Origin: Hofstenia miamia
Taxonomy: Eukaryota; Xenacoelomorpha; Acoela; Hofsteniidae
Assembly (NCBI GenBank): GCA_900660155.1
Contig: CABFPE010000158.1
Location: 203,788 to 267,787 of the forward strand
Length of the DNA: 64,000 nucleotides
Direction of reading: 5' to 3'
Both the position numbers and the translations under genes were made by a program. The notes under the pieces are model-generated. The model ran no database searches. It was not told the DNA's origin and saw nothing but the letters and a program-made list of their open reading frames with translations. Below, piece after piece: positions 1 through 12,100 of this stretch (position 1 is its first letter; each line of letters starts with the position of its first letter).

Positions 1-149
1 TCCATAAAATAGGCAACATTATTTTAAATTTATCCAATTGGATACATATAGCTATAATATACATGCATAATATAATGCAAGGGAAATGCTGGAGAATTTC
101 TAGAAATCCTTTGAAAAAGTTTACAAATGCAAGAAAGTTAATTAAACTC

Positions 150-1904
150 ATTTTCGGTATTTCCTCCAAAATAATTGATGACGTCAGCAAATAGATAGCA
201 TGGAAACACAAGGCTTTAAAATGTAAATGCAGGAAAGCGAACAATCAAAGCAAAGATTGACCACTTATAAAGACAAAGACAATGTACCCATGTCAAAAAT
301 TGCTTAGATCTTCTATATTTTGGTTAATAAGGGAAATCTTTTCATGTCTCCCAATTAATCACAAATGGAAAGAGTGGGATGTCAGACGAGGGAAATTATA
401 ATTAGAAAATACGTAGACATTTAAAGTCTTAGAAACCTATAAATATGCAATCCATTTATCTCCATACGTTAAGCGGAAATGTTGAAACTTTCTTAGTATT
501 GAATAGTATTTTAAATTTTAACACCAGTAAGGCAAAACCGTCGAAATAGGTACATTAAAAAATTAACATCTAATTTGCTGATAATAGAAATTTTATATTC
601 TTCATGCTCACGTAGCAATAGCCATTGATAGTAATTATTTTAAGTAACAACAAAATACTGAAACTTTAATATCAAAATATACCAAGTTTGCAAACCTAGC
701 GCTAAACAGTCTGGGGATTTTTAAAAAATGTTTATGATACTATAAAAATTTTTAAACGCTTATAGCTCAAAAACTATGAAAGCAATGCTCAATCTGAAAG
801 CACCATGTGATAGAGGAGACCTTAATGGGTTTGGGATATCTTTTCACATATCAAGAACTAGTCAAGATTTTTTGTTATCCATTCACTCAAAACCCTATTA
901 ATAATGAACACTAGGTATAGCGAGAATTTAATTTTTTTCAAAAATTCAAAATTTTCAAAGAAAAATTGTTAATCTTTTCAACTTCAAGCGCAGCAATATC
1001 CTTTAATTGAAATTTTGAACATTGCATGAAAGCATGTTCCCCAATAGACTTGCCCAAGCTTCAAGACTTTCAAAAATGTGATAATAGGCTTGGAAGAAAT
1101 TCTTTGTAAATGTGGAAAAACGGCTCTTCCTTTGTAAAGGACTGTTTAAGGTTAAAAATGCATAAAATAGACTTAAACAAAAATGTTTGACTTGTATGCT
1201 TTGCGCACTTGTTGATTTGATTAGCAATGTTGAACTTATTCTAAGATCTAACTTAACCTCTTTGAAGGATAATCTCATGTGTTTTCTCATTCTAGAACTA
1301 TTCGTCAATCTTAGTGTAAAATATCAATGAATAGCAATTCGATAGTAAAAGCTTATATTTGTATCTGATTTGAAAAAGTTATCAAAATAAATCTAAAAAA
1401 AACCAATTACAATGTTATTTACAAGCTTGCAACAATTACCAAAAAATGCGAACAAAACTGACAATCATAATTACGCGGAGCATATGCGAGGGTCTCCTGC
1501 AAATACGATCTGGCGATTCTCAGTAAAAAAACAAAAGTGAGCAATAATAACAATATCTATTAAATGATTTTTGTATCTCGGGCTGTAAATCAGTAGGCCG
1601 ATTATAGTAGGCCTTGAAGTGGGCTATAAGACAGCATTTTAATTAGAGGTCGACAGTTTTGAAATTTTAACTTCGGTTCGGTTCGGATCGGTTTTGGGGC
1701 AAAAACCGCGGTTTCGGTTTGGTTTTGTTCTGTAATGAAAACATGTAATTTCGAAGCTATATTTTCTTATGGTTTTACAAGATTAATTTCAAGTTTTTCT
1801 TAGTCTTAATGAGAGAAGAAGCATTGACACCAGAAAGACTGCATCGCTTCTTGGTGATGGTGACCACTTTTTCGGAAGAATTACACAGCTACTAATTACC
1901 AGTC
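150..1904. repeat. 1,755-bp duplicate, first copy
   Basis: Reads identically to 1906-3660 wherever compared, at an offset of 1,756, with a single N (1905) between the copies. No coding content was recognised; the 101-codon minus-strand ORF in each copy has no recognisable domain. The copy ends inside the hAT-type element (its left end is at 1644). It is most simply explained as overlapping contig ends that were scaffolded rather than merged. Confidence 0.9.
1644..1904. mobile_element. Left part of the same hAT-type MITE, cut at the N
   Basis: Identical to 3400-3660. It begins TAGAGGTCGAC after the ATTTTAAT flank (1636-1643) and ends at the contig edge. Confidence 0.85.
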
Positions 1905-1905
1905 N

Positions 1906-3660
1906 ATTTTCGGTATTTCCTCCAAAATAATTGATGACGTCAGCAAATAGATAGCATGGAAACACAAGGCTTTAAAATGTAAATGCAGGAAAGCGAACAA
2001 TCAAAGCAAAGATTGACCACTTATAAAGACAAAGACAATGTACCCATGTCAAAAATTGCTTAGATCTTCTATATTTTGGTTAATAAGGGAAATCTTTTCA
2101 TGTCTCCCAATTAATCACAAATGGAAAGAGTGGGATGTCAGACGAGGGAAATTATAATTAGAAAATACGTAGACATTTAAAGTCTTAGAAACCTATAAAT
2201 ATGCAATCCATTTATCTCCATACGTTAAGCGGAAATGTTGAAACTTTCTTAGTATTGAATAGTATTTTAAATTTTAACACCAGTAAGGCAAAACCGTCGA
2301 AATAGGTACATTAAAAAATTAACATCTAATTTGCTGATAATAGAAATTTTATATTCTTCATGCTCACGTAGCAATAGCCATTGATAGTAATTATTTTAAG
2401 TAACAACAAAATACTGAAACTTTAATATCAAAATATACCAAGTTTGCAAACCTAGCGCTAAACAGTCTGGGGATTTTTAAAAAATGTTTATGATACTATA
2501 AAAATTTTTAAACGCTTATAGCTCAAAAACTATGAAAGCAATGCTCAATCTGAAAGCACCATGTGATAGAGGAGACCTTAATGGGTTTGGGATATCTTTT
2601 CACATATCAAGAACTAGTCAAGATTTTTTGTTATCCATTCACTCAAAACCCTATTAATAATGAACACTAGGTATAGCGAGAATTTAATTTTTTTCAAAAA
2701 TTCAAAATTTTCAAAGAAAAATTGTTAATCTTTTCAACTTCAAGCGCAGCAATATCCTTTAATTGAAATTTTGAACATTGCATGAAAGCATGTTCCCCAA
2801 TAGACTTGCCCAAGCTTCAAGACTTTCAAAAATGTGATAATAGGCTTGGAAGAAATTCTTTGTAAATGTGGAAAAACGGCTCTTCCTTTGTAAAGGACTG
2901 TTTAAGGTTAAAAATGCATAAAATAGACTTAAACAAAAATGTTTGACTTGTATGCTTTGCGCACTTGTTGATTTGATTAGCAATGTTGAACTTATTCTAA
3001 GATCTAACTTAACCTCTTTGAAGGATAATCTCATGTGTTTTCTCATTCTAGAACTATTCGTCAATCTTAGTGTAAAATATCAATGAATAGCAATTCGATA
3101 GTAAAAGCTTATATTTGTATCTGATTTGAAAAAGTTATCAAAATAAATCTAAAAAAAACCAATTACAATGTTATTTACAAGCTTGCAACAATTACCAAAA
3201 AATGCGAACAAAACTGACAATCATAATTACGCGGAGCATATGCGAGGGTCTCCTGCAAATACGATCTGGCGATTCTCAGTAAAAAAACAAAAGTGAGCAA
3301 TAATAACAATATCTATTAAATGATTTTTGTATCTCGGGCTGTAAATCAGTAGGCCGATTATAGTAGGCCTTGAAGTGGGCTATAAGACAGCATTTTAATT
3401 AGAGGTCGACAGTTTTGAAATTTTAACTTCGGTTCGGTTCGGATCGGTTTTGGGGCAAAAACCGCGGTTTCGGTTTGGTTTTGTTCTGTAATGAAAACAT
3501 GTAATTTCGAAGCTATATTTTCTTATGGTTTTACAAGATTAATTTCAAGTTTTTCTTAGTCTTAATGAGAGAAGAAGCATTGACACCAGAAAGACTGCAT
3601 CGCTTCTTGGTGATGGTGACCACTTTTTCGGAAGAATTACACAGCTACTAATTACCAGTC
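1906..3660. repeat. 1,755-bp duplicate, second copy
   Basis: Identical partner of 150-1904. This copy continues uninterrupted into 3661 onward and so contains the complete hAT-type element. Confidence 0.9.
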
Positions 3661-3759
3661 ATTAAAAACCGTTTGAAACCGTGCTAGTGAAAATGAGTCG
3701 GTTCGGTTTCGGTCTGTGTGAAAACCGCGGTTTCGGTTTTGGTTTACCGTCGACCTCTA
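3400..3759. mobile_element. hAT-type MITE with 8-bp target duplication
   Basis: Ends are the inverted repeat TAGAGGTCGAC (3400-3410) and GTCGACCTCTA (3749-3759). Both are flanked by a perfect 8-bp direct repeat ATTTTAAT (3392-3399 and 3760-3767), the hallmark of hAT insertion. Subterminal blocks rich in CGGTTTCGGTTT are partly inverted copies of each other. At 360 bp with no ORF, it is a non-autonomous element. A truncated copy of the left part lies at 1644-1904 only because of the contig duplication. Confidence 0.88.
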
Positions 3760-3767
3760 ATTTTAAT

Positions 3768-5789
3768 ACTGCTGATATAGTTTTTAATTTATGTCAACAA
3801 CGCTAAATAAGAGCAATCAAATTGAGTGACACGTTTTTTCAAATCCTAAAGGTGGTGTCAGATAAACAGCTGAAGTTGACATCTCACACTACTGCATGTA
3901 CTAGAATGTTGTTAACTCGAGAAGTGATGAATCCACTTGATTAAATTCATAATAGAATGAAACATTAATTGATTCTGTCAACTGGTAATGGACTGCGTAA
4001 CCGATTCCAAGCACTCTGGAAATAGTGACGTTTATAACAAATCAAACCAATTCTCATCTCAATAGAATCCCCTCCGTGAATAGATTGAAGTTTACCAAGT
4101 CACGACTACACGTCGACTTCCGCGTCATAAATTGATACTAGTCGAGACTAAAGCAATAGCAAGACAGACCATTTGAACAGCACAACTAAATTTTTATGAG
4201 ATTTCTTAGGATGAAGAGCAAATAACACTCAATTCAAATCAAATAATCTGTAAAAATTTATGAATACTAACATAGATTTTAAACCCATAACCTCGTCGAA
4301 TTATAAATAAACCAGGTTTTGTACAATAACCTGAAGATTGAAAGTCCAACTATCAAAAATGAGGCATAGCAAAAACCTCGCTCAAGGCCAGTAGTTGATG
4401 CATCGGTTTGTTAAGTAGAAAATCAAAGGTTTAGCAAATTCAAACAATTATATGTCATCAATATTTTCGCATTTTCGATATTTGCAAAAAATCCATTCAA
4501 ATAAATATTGGCAATACATAACAACAATAGTTTTGTATATTATTTGACTTTCACTTTAAAATCTAAACTTAGCTGTTAGCAGAATAAGTTGACACGTGAC
4601 ACCCCGCTTGCGCCCCTTCCTCTCCCCATAGATCAATTGATATATTGATGTTCGCTTAACATCTTAGACTTAAGATATTAGCAGCTATAAACCAGTTGAC
4701 TAGCGAGTGCCAATATAACACTAGATTGAGAAATGAAATAGTATCCATGTACAATATGTAAGAAGAACATTACGAAATTACGCGCATTTCGGCTTGCGTC
4801 CAAAAGTCGACGCATCGATGTCAGCTTATCTGACGTGGCTGTGCTGAAGCCATCGCTGCAAAAAAAAAACAAACCGCTTGACCTGAACTCTTCATCGGTA
4901 ATCAAAAAGTGAGGAGGCATCACAGCTGTGGACTTTGAAAACATGCAACCCGATTAGTAACATGTATCGTTATTATTCTAATTAGGAAGGCTTACATGGA
5001 CGTTTCGCAGGTGATAGAAAGCAATGCGTTACACACACACACACGTTTGAAAGCTGTACATTGCGGAATGTAGCTGTGTTTATTTAACAGACATCATGGA
5101 GGTTCAACCGTGTTTTATTCATAATTTCATCAGAAAAATTTTCTCAAACTTTGTAATAGATTAAAATTGCAACTTGGTTTCGGGAGTCTGATATCCGAAA
5201 GAACGAGCTCCCGTTAAACCATTTAGGCCTTGATATCTGAGCTTGAGATTGCGAAACTCAAGCTCGGACTAGTTGTGATAAATTTTGGACAAAAATCTAG
5301 TGTCAGCAAAATCAATGCCAAACGGTAGTTTCAATAATTTCCCTTTCCATTACCAGATGGACATTCTATGCAATAATTATATTGAATGTATTAATGTTTA
5401 TTTATAGGCAACAGGACGAGACTGGATAATATTTCAGGGCTTGAGCCCGACTTAGAAATATTGGTCGGACTTGCGAACCCTAGTTGAAACATTTTAAATT
5501 CATTTGTAAATATTTGTAGTAGTCATATATTAAATATAGTACATTTTCAAAGGGGTTTAAAACAAACATTATATATATATATATATATATATTCGCTTCA
5601 GTAGTTTAAATAAAAGCGTCCGTATTAAATTTGATTAGTTCTGTATGCCTTAGCATGACACTATATTTAAATAAGGCAACTCTACGATAATAACCGTTAG
5701 TAAATTATTCAATTTCGTCTGCTATTAAAAGATTTATAAGCTTCAAGTTATATGACAGGCTAAAAATGGGAACTCTACTTTAAACTAAT
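3768..5789. other. Intergenic, weak repeat remnants only
   Basis: No gene seen. It contains a short (CA)n tract at 5030-5044, (AT)11 at 5571-5592, and a degenerate inverted-repeat structure at about 5168-5489. Confidence 0.6.
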
Positions 5790-6002
5790 ATGGATGAAGC
5801 ATATTATTCACTATATGTACAATATCAAAATACTAAAAAAACTTTACAGGGGTGTAAATTTCTAAAATCTAATCATGAAAGATTAATGGTCTTTAAAAAA
5901 ACTCTGTATGAAACATCAAACCCTGGTTTTTGCAATATTGCATTTGAACTTTATCTGACAGGCAAGGCCAGCGCAGAAGAATACGTCCAAATCTATGACT
6001 GA
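5790..6002 (+). CDS. Small ORF of 70 codons, function unknown
   Basis: ATG at 5790 with an in-frame TAA 9 bases upstream; stop TGA at 6000-6002; AATAAA at 6090-6095. The product is soluble and mixed-charge, with no signal or membrane segment, and ends LTGKASAEEYVQIYD, a composition more protein-like than the surrounding AT-rich shadows. I do not recognise a family. It could be a short gene, the last exon of a longer one (an AG at 5848-5849 could be an acceptor), or chance. Confidence 0.3.
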   Translation: MDEAYYSLYVQYQNTKKTLQGCKFLKSNHERLMVFKKTLYETSNPGFCNIAFELYLTGKASAEEYVQIYD

Positions 6003-8727
6003 CAAACTGTATCCTACTGGTACATTTTTATATATAATTCCCTTTTAATCTCCATTCTATAAAAATATGCGTTGCATTAAGCAAAGTAAAATAAACTGCA
6101 ATGAAACACATTAAAAATTTTCGATAAAACCATGACAATTAATATGTTCAATTCAATGTAATTTACGACCTAAAATTAAAATATAACAAAAATTAATGGA
6201 AACGATTAGCAATATTGCCGGCATTTAGGAATTGCAAGACTATTTTAACGCTGCTTAGATAATTTCTTAAGAAACTATTTATTTAACAATAGCCTTGTGC
6301 ATCAATAGAAATTCTGTATATACCTTCATTAATTGTTAATAAACAAGACATTGTTCGGATTCCCACGCACTAATCTTTTCAATTGCTATCCGATCATTGT
6401 GAGATAAGATACCACTGCTCATAATGTTGAAATTACTAAATAAGGCTTCCTTCACAGTGTAATTGATTTTACTTAATTGTAATTAAATATACACCTGAAT
6501 GTAGGAACACCAAAATAAAACCATTTAGAAATTACCCGGATGCTCTTAGCACTTTACTATTAAAATTAAGCCGCAAAAGAATCTCTCCTGATTGCGAGCT
6601 CTGTGAAAAAGATAATAACTGAGAATTCTCCACACAACAGCTATCTTTAAAAAGTTCTTTACTGAAAACATCTTGTCAGTTCATTTGAAGTTAGCCACAT
6701 TGTTTTAGACTATTACATAGAAGTAAATATTTCCAATTAAAGCAAATTAAAACCATCTACGACAAATACTCAACGCAGGCAAGGAGTAACTTTCAAAAAT
6801 TGATTGCAATTTATCACTGATAAAATAGTTATCAATGGAAGAGAAGTTATTGAAATTGTCATTGAATCTTCCATACATTTAATTAATCTTGTTTCTCGAG
6901 ATATTAATTCAACTTGGTTAACATTATTTTTAAGAAGTTCAGTTCTTATTAGTTAGAGAGATACAGGTTAAGGTAAGGAAATTAAATTTAATGTAGGGAA
7001 AGGTTATGTAAACGAGTAAAAAAATTTCGTTTGTATATATATATATACTAGTTGTATTTATTAAATATGCATCATGAACGTGAAATTTCCGCAAAAACCA
7101 TTTAATTTCTAACCGCAGACGAATGAATTGCAAAATAAATTATCAAAATTTTAGTTATTTCTCATTTAATTCTTCGTCTGAATGAGAATAAAGCAATTCT
7201 GCTTTGATTTTCTTCTTAATATAATTAATCATTGTAATTACATTAATTAAAATAATTCACTTTATCCTTTGATAGTATGTTCTGCATAGATACAACGAAT
7301 TAAATGCAATTATACATCTCTAACGAAAGAAATACTCTTCTTTCGCTATAATTGTTACAATACGAAAAAAATCTGGCGTCTACCTTAAAGGCTATGGCTG
7401 TTAGTGCGTAACCAAGGCAACTACTGTAGAAGAATAACTCTTGCAAATGCATGCTATCCAAAAATTTTTAATTAACACTGAAAATTATTCTTAAGTGATT
7501 TCACCAACATCTTGTATTCAAGGTCTTATAGACTGTCGCAAAAACAAAGCTATAAACTTGTTCACATTTGTAACCAATTTCAGCATATTGACGTTAGTCA
7601 TCATTCTTTATTACATTTACAATAGTAAGAAGATATAGGTGTGTAAGCGTAACTACATACATGTTCAAATCAAGATACTATATATTGCAGATTATATATA
7701 ATTATACTATAAAATATTCAGCTTTTATAGTAAGCCTACAATTTTTTTACACTGCTATATTAGTCAGACATTTTGTTATCCACGTTTTCCTTGGATTTTT
7801 ATCCGAGGTGTGTTCCCGCTCTAAAAGCAGTTTATTAAATTTTGGTGTTACTCCCGATCACTTTCTAAATTCACCGTCAACCAAATACGTGAAACTCAAG
7901 TGGATACTACTAGGAAATACATACTTGACAATTCTCAGAAATACTTGCAAATTTTGATGTTTACGTTAATTGATATGTTGGGCATTTTAAGAGGGTTTTA
8001 GAAAATTTGATGCAACCCCATCACTTCTCTACATTGACTATTTTAGAGATAGATATTTATTCTGCATTCTGGCTTAACCAGGTATATCAGTTGCAGTTGA
8101 ATCATTTGTATAACTAAGTGTTCTTTATTAAAATTATGCTTACAGGCAATCTGGATATCCGGATGGGCATGTACAGCAAAATGTACAACAGGAACGATAA
8201 TTGTACATTATTCTGTACATTATGAAACATTCAAAGATTTGTGCAGAATACTGTACATTAATAAATACGGGTTAATACCCATAATGTATTATTCGATTTA
8301 TCTTCAAGGAAATGTTGGAGAATTGAATGCTTGATTTCCTACAGCAACATTTCTATCTTTCAAATAAGCATTTGAGAATTGCATTACGCACAATTTTTTG
8401 TTTCTCACAAAATTTAGCCATCTAGTGACCGTTCTAAAGTGCACTTTGAAAAACAAAATGGAAAACCAGAATCGTTGATAAAACAAGCAAATGACAGGAT
8501 AAATGGAATCTTTAGAAAAAACTAATTGCATTTCTTGACTGGAAACTTGAAGGTTAAGCCAGCTTTATGAATTCATCTGCGTGCGACAAATTGTTGTGCG
8601 GAGCAATAGAGCGTGTCAACGTAATGGCGTCTTAATTATATCATAATAAAACGCCTAAATTATTTAAAAAGTCGTGACTGGAGCGTGAAATTAATATTCG
8701 CGCTATTATTAGTAAACTGAAATTTCG
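6003..8727. other. Intergenic, nothing recognised
   Basis: AT-rich, with only short low-quality ORFs on either strand and a short (AT)n tract near 7037. Around 8170-8265 the hexamer TGTACA recurs several times without a clear unit. Confidence 0.55.
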
Positions 8728-9116
8728 TATTAAAAAGAACAAATGATATTGTACACAATCCTAAAGAATCTTGGAATTACTCAGTCCTAGCATTGAATAT
8801 TCAATGTGTAACCCCTGGAAGTGAAGAGAAGGTACTGCTTCGAATGATGGAAGAACTCTAATCATTATTTATCCATGTCATTTATTAAGTGGCTACCTCT
8901 TAATGATCATTGCTCTAAATATTAAAAAGAACAAATGATATTGTACACAATCATAAAGAATCTTGGAATTACTCAATCCTAGCATTGAATATTCAATGTG
9001 TAACCCCTGGAAGTGAAGAGAAGGTACTGCTTCGAATGATGGAAGAACTCTAATCATCATTTATCCATGTCATTTATTAAGTGGCTACCTCTTAATGATC
9101 ATTGCTCTAAATATTA
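8728..9116. repeat. 192-bp tandem repeat, two copies
   Basis: Units 8728-8919 and 8920-9111 plus a few bases of a third. I see about three single-base differences between the units, so this is a true genomic duplication rather than an assembly copy. No coding content. Confidence 0.88.
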
Positions 9117-12100
9117 AGCTAAACCCTTCAAGTGTGGAGGAGTCCCGCCTCAACTATGAATCCAGTTAAAGTGCAATTTTAAAATGATTACAAAACTTAA
9201 GACTAGTCGATAAAATCTCATTTTTCAAAGATTGCTACAGTTAGAATCACGATATACAAGATCTCATGCACTCATAGCAATCATTCTTTTTTCATAAACC
9301 AGATATCATTCCCTTGTGAGTAGTACACATCACTTATCAATTTGTCCTAAGTATGGTTTTTTCTTTGAAAGCAGCATTAATATACATTGACGCAGAGTAA
9401 AGAATCCTAAGTATATAACTGGATTACATTAGTAGATGTAAAATGGATTCCTTGCAAGTCTACAAAAATCCCCCAACAACAATCAAAAGGAAACCTATAT
9501 ATAGAATGCCTATTACGTATGGTTATTTCACCTGATGAGGGCTTTTTTCTGTTTGCATTTAGCTTGAGGCGTAAGTGAACTAATTTCTGAGCAGCTGTAA
9601 TTGTAGTCGATAATGCGAAGCGTCTCATTTGTTCTGTGAAGGTAAATAGCTGTTTAATGTTTGATTAGCAGAATGACATATTTTTAATAAATTTTATTGA
9701 ATGTGCAAGAATTTGTAATTAACTTTCAAGACTTAAGAATGCAGGACGCAGATAAATATATTTATCAGATTCAGAAAAATACTCACGCAAAACATCTTTG
9801 ATGAAATCAGATGATTCAATCCATGATCAGTTTTGATAATTCAGTCATTTTAATTATAGCAATTTCAAGTAATCCTCTAGCATTGAGCAGAAGAATTAGA
9901 ATCAAGGAGTCGTGTTTAGTAGGCATTACAAACAATCCATAGCAAAATTAGGTGATTCTTCTCAGAATCAATTAGTGAGAAGTTCCTGTAGCAATAACAC
10001 AAATACCATTCAACATTTTGAGGCAGAATTTAGATAAATATAATACAGGATGAAAGCTAAAATAGAATTGGTTAAATTCTAGAATCCTGGGACGAGATTA
10101 TTGATTTTCGTCTGAACAGATCGCGATAGTGATAATCAAACTATGAATCAACCTAGTATTATTCACGTATGGTATATGTGATGAACTGAGAGCCAATGGA
10201 GATTATCTAAATTCGAGTAATCAAGACATTTGTCTCTGTTGCACGTACGCATCTTTCCATATTTTACTAAAATCATCACAATTTCAAGGGCAACAATTCT
10301 TCTGTATAAACAATCAATTTAATCACCTTAATCACTTAAAGTTCTTTCAATTAATGGATATCGGCATTTCTGATGCATCTTTTTATTTGCCAAAATTTAT
10401 CCATACTAGATCAATATAGTTGGAGTTAGTTTGGAACTAAAAGCAAAATATTTTTTATAAATGTTCACTTCATTGTTCAGAATCTGAAAAATTGGGGCAT
10501 TCATACAAAACAATTTACTTTTCATATGCAAGTTGAAAGTATTCTAATTCTAAAAAACCAATAAAGTAATTCAACGAAAACTCTAAACTAAGAGTTTATA
10601 GATATATTGCAAAATGTATCGGAAGATTGCTCAATGCAAATTGATTTCAGAGATCATTCAAAGATGCAATGTGATGAAAAACCTTGAAATAATTTTGAGG
10701 ATCTGAAACTAGAGATTTCATGAGTCTAGAACCAAATTTAATACTAAATTTGAGGTGAAGGGAATTTATCAAATCTGAGGTTATTGGCAATATCTAATCA
10801 CTAAATATCGTACACGGGATATATTGCACGAAGAAGAATTTGTATGATCCAATTTCTTGATATTTAATAATTGCGCATTCATAAATACCCTCTTTTGAAA
10901 TTATATGGAATCGGATATCATATTTAGGTTTTCAGTAAGACATCTTAACATGATGAAAATGACCACTTGAAACAAGGGAAAGACTTAATGTGGCGCCAAC
11001 CATTCACTTGATCCAGTTTTGTTAAAGTAAATCCTTGAGGGACAACTAAACAATTTGAATTAATCTATCAATCATTTGCGATTGAAAATGGAAATTGGTT
11101 AAAGCAATCAGTATTTAATTTAATAAATAACAATGGTTTTCAACAACATTTATCACTAGCAAATCGTTTTTGATGCATCCGTATAAAAAGCATTCGTTGA
11201 CATCGGGATAAGTCGTCCTGTGTTTGAGAGGGAAAATGGATTCTGTCAATATTGCATTGAAAAGGGTTCACGCTAACTTGGAAAAGTATCCGTGCAAATT
11301 TGTAGGATTACGGAAAAAAATTTTAAAAAGATTTCACCCGAATGTGTCGGATATCAATCAATTTAACTTCAATAAATTTAAATCTAAATCATTTGACCTA
11401 GGCCATACGTCTGCTGTATTTGTAGTAGCACCTTGTATTTGTGCAATATTTTAAGATGTTGGCTAAATCATGATACTGAATCAGGGAGATTTAAAATAAA
11501 TAATTGGAAAATAAAGGAGCACAACATTTTTGGATAGGGTGGCAAGATTAATAATGAGACAGGTTATTAGAAATGAATTTGGATTCTCTTGTAAATGTTA
11601 TGAAAAATGGTGTTCACTGCATAATAGAACAGGCATCAATCAAGGTCTATAAAATCATAAACTCGACAACTAAAATCTCAAAGAGCTTGCGATAGCAGCT
11701 GCAACTAAAAACCTCGTCGGCTTACAGGATCTTACAGTGACAAAATCGGAAAGATTTCAGTATAAGCTTTTTGATTTGTGATGAAAAGTGAGGGACATGG
11801 GCAGTCCACGCTCGGTTGGGGCCGAAGAATTGGAAAAATGGGTTGACATTTAAAAAACTGACTATCACGCAATATTGCATGCAAGTCAACTTAAATGCAG
11901 CGAGTGATATATATGTTATAAATAATGTGTTGAAAAAAATTGAGATTTTGAAGTTTTACATTAGTATCGTATATACTTTTAAATTTCAATTTGGGATCTT
12001 CAATTTCAGTGTGTTTGATATATTTCAAGTTTTTAACATGCCTAATTTTGGTTTAGCAAACCCTGAAAAAATTGGAAACAATTTTTTGACAAGAATTATA

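Noticed and set aside
1003-3064. Identical 101-codon minus-strand ORFs at 1003-1308 and 2759-3064 as a duplicated gene
   Set aside because: They are the same sequence on two unmerged contig ends, start with a non-ATG codon and show no domain.
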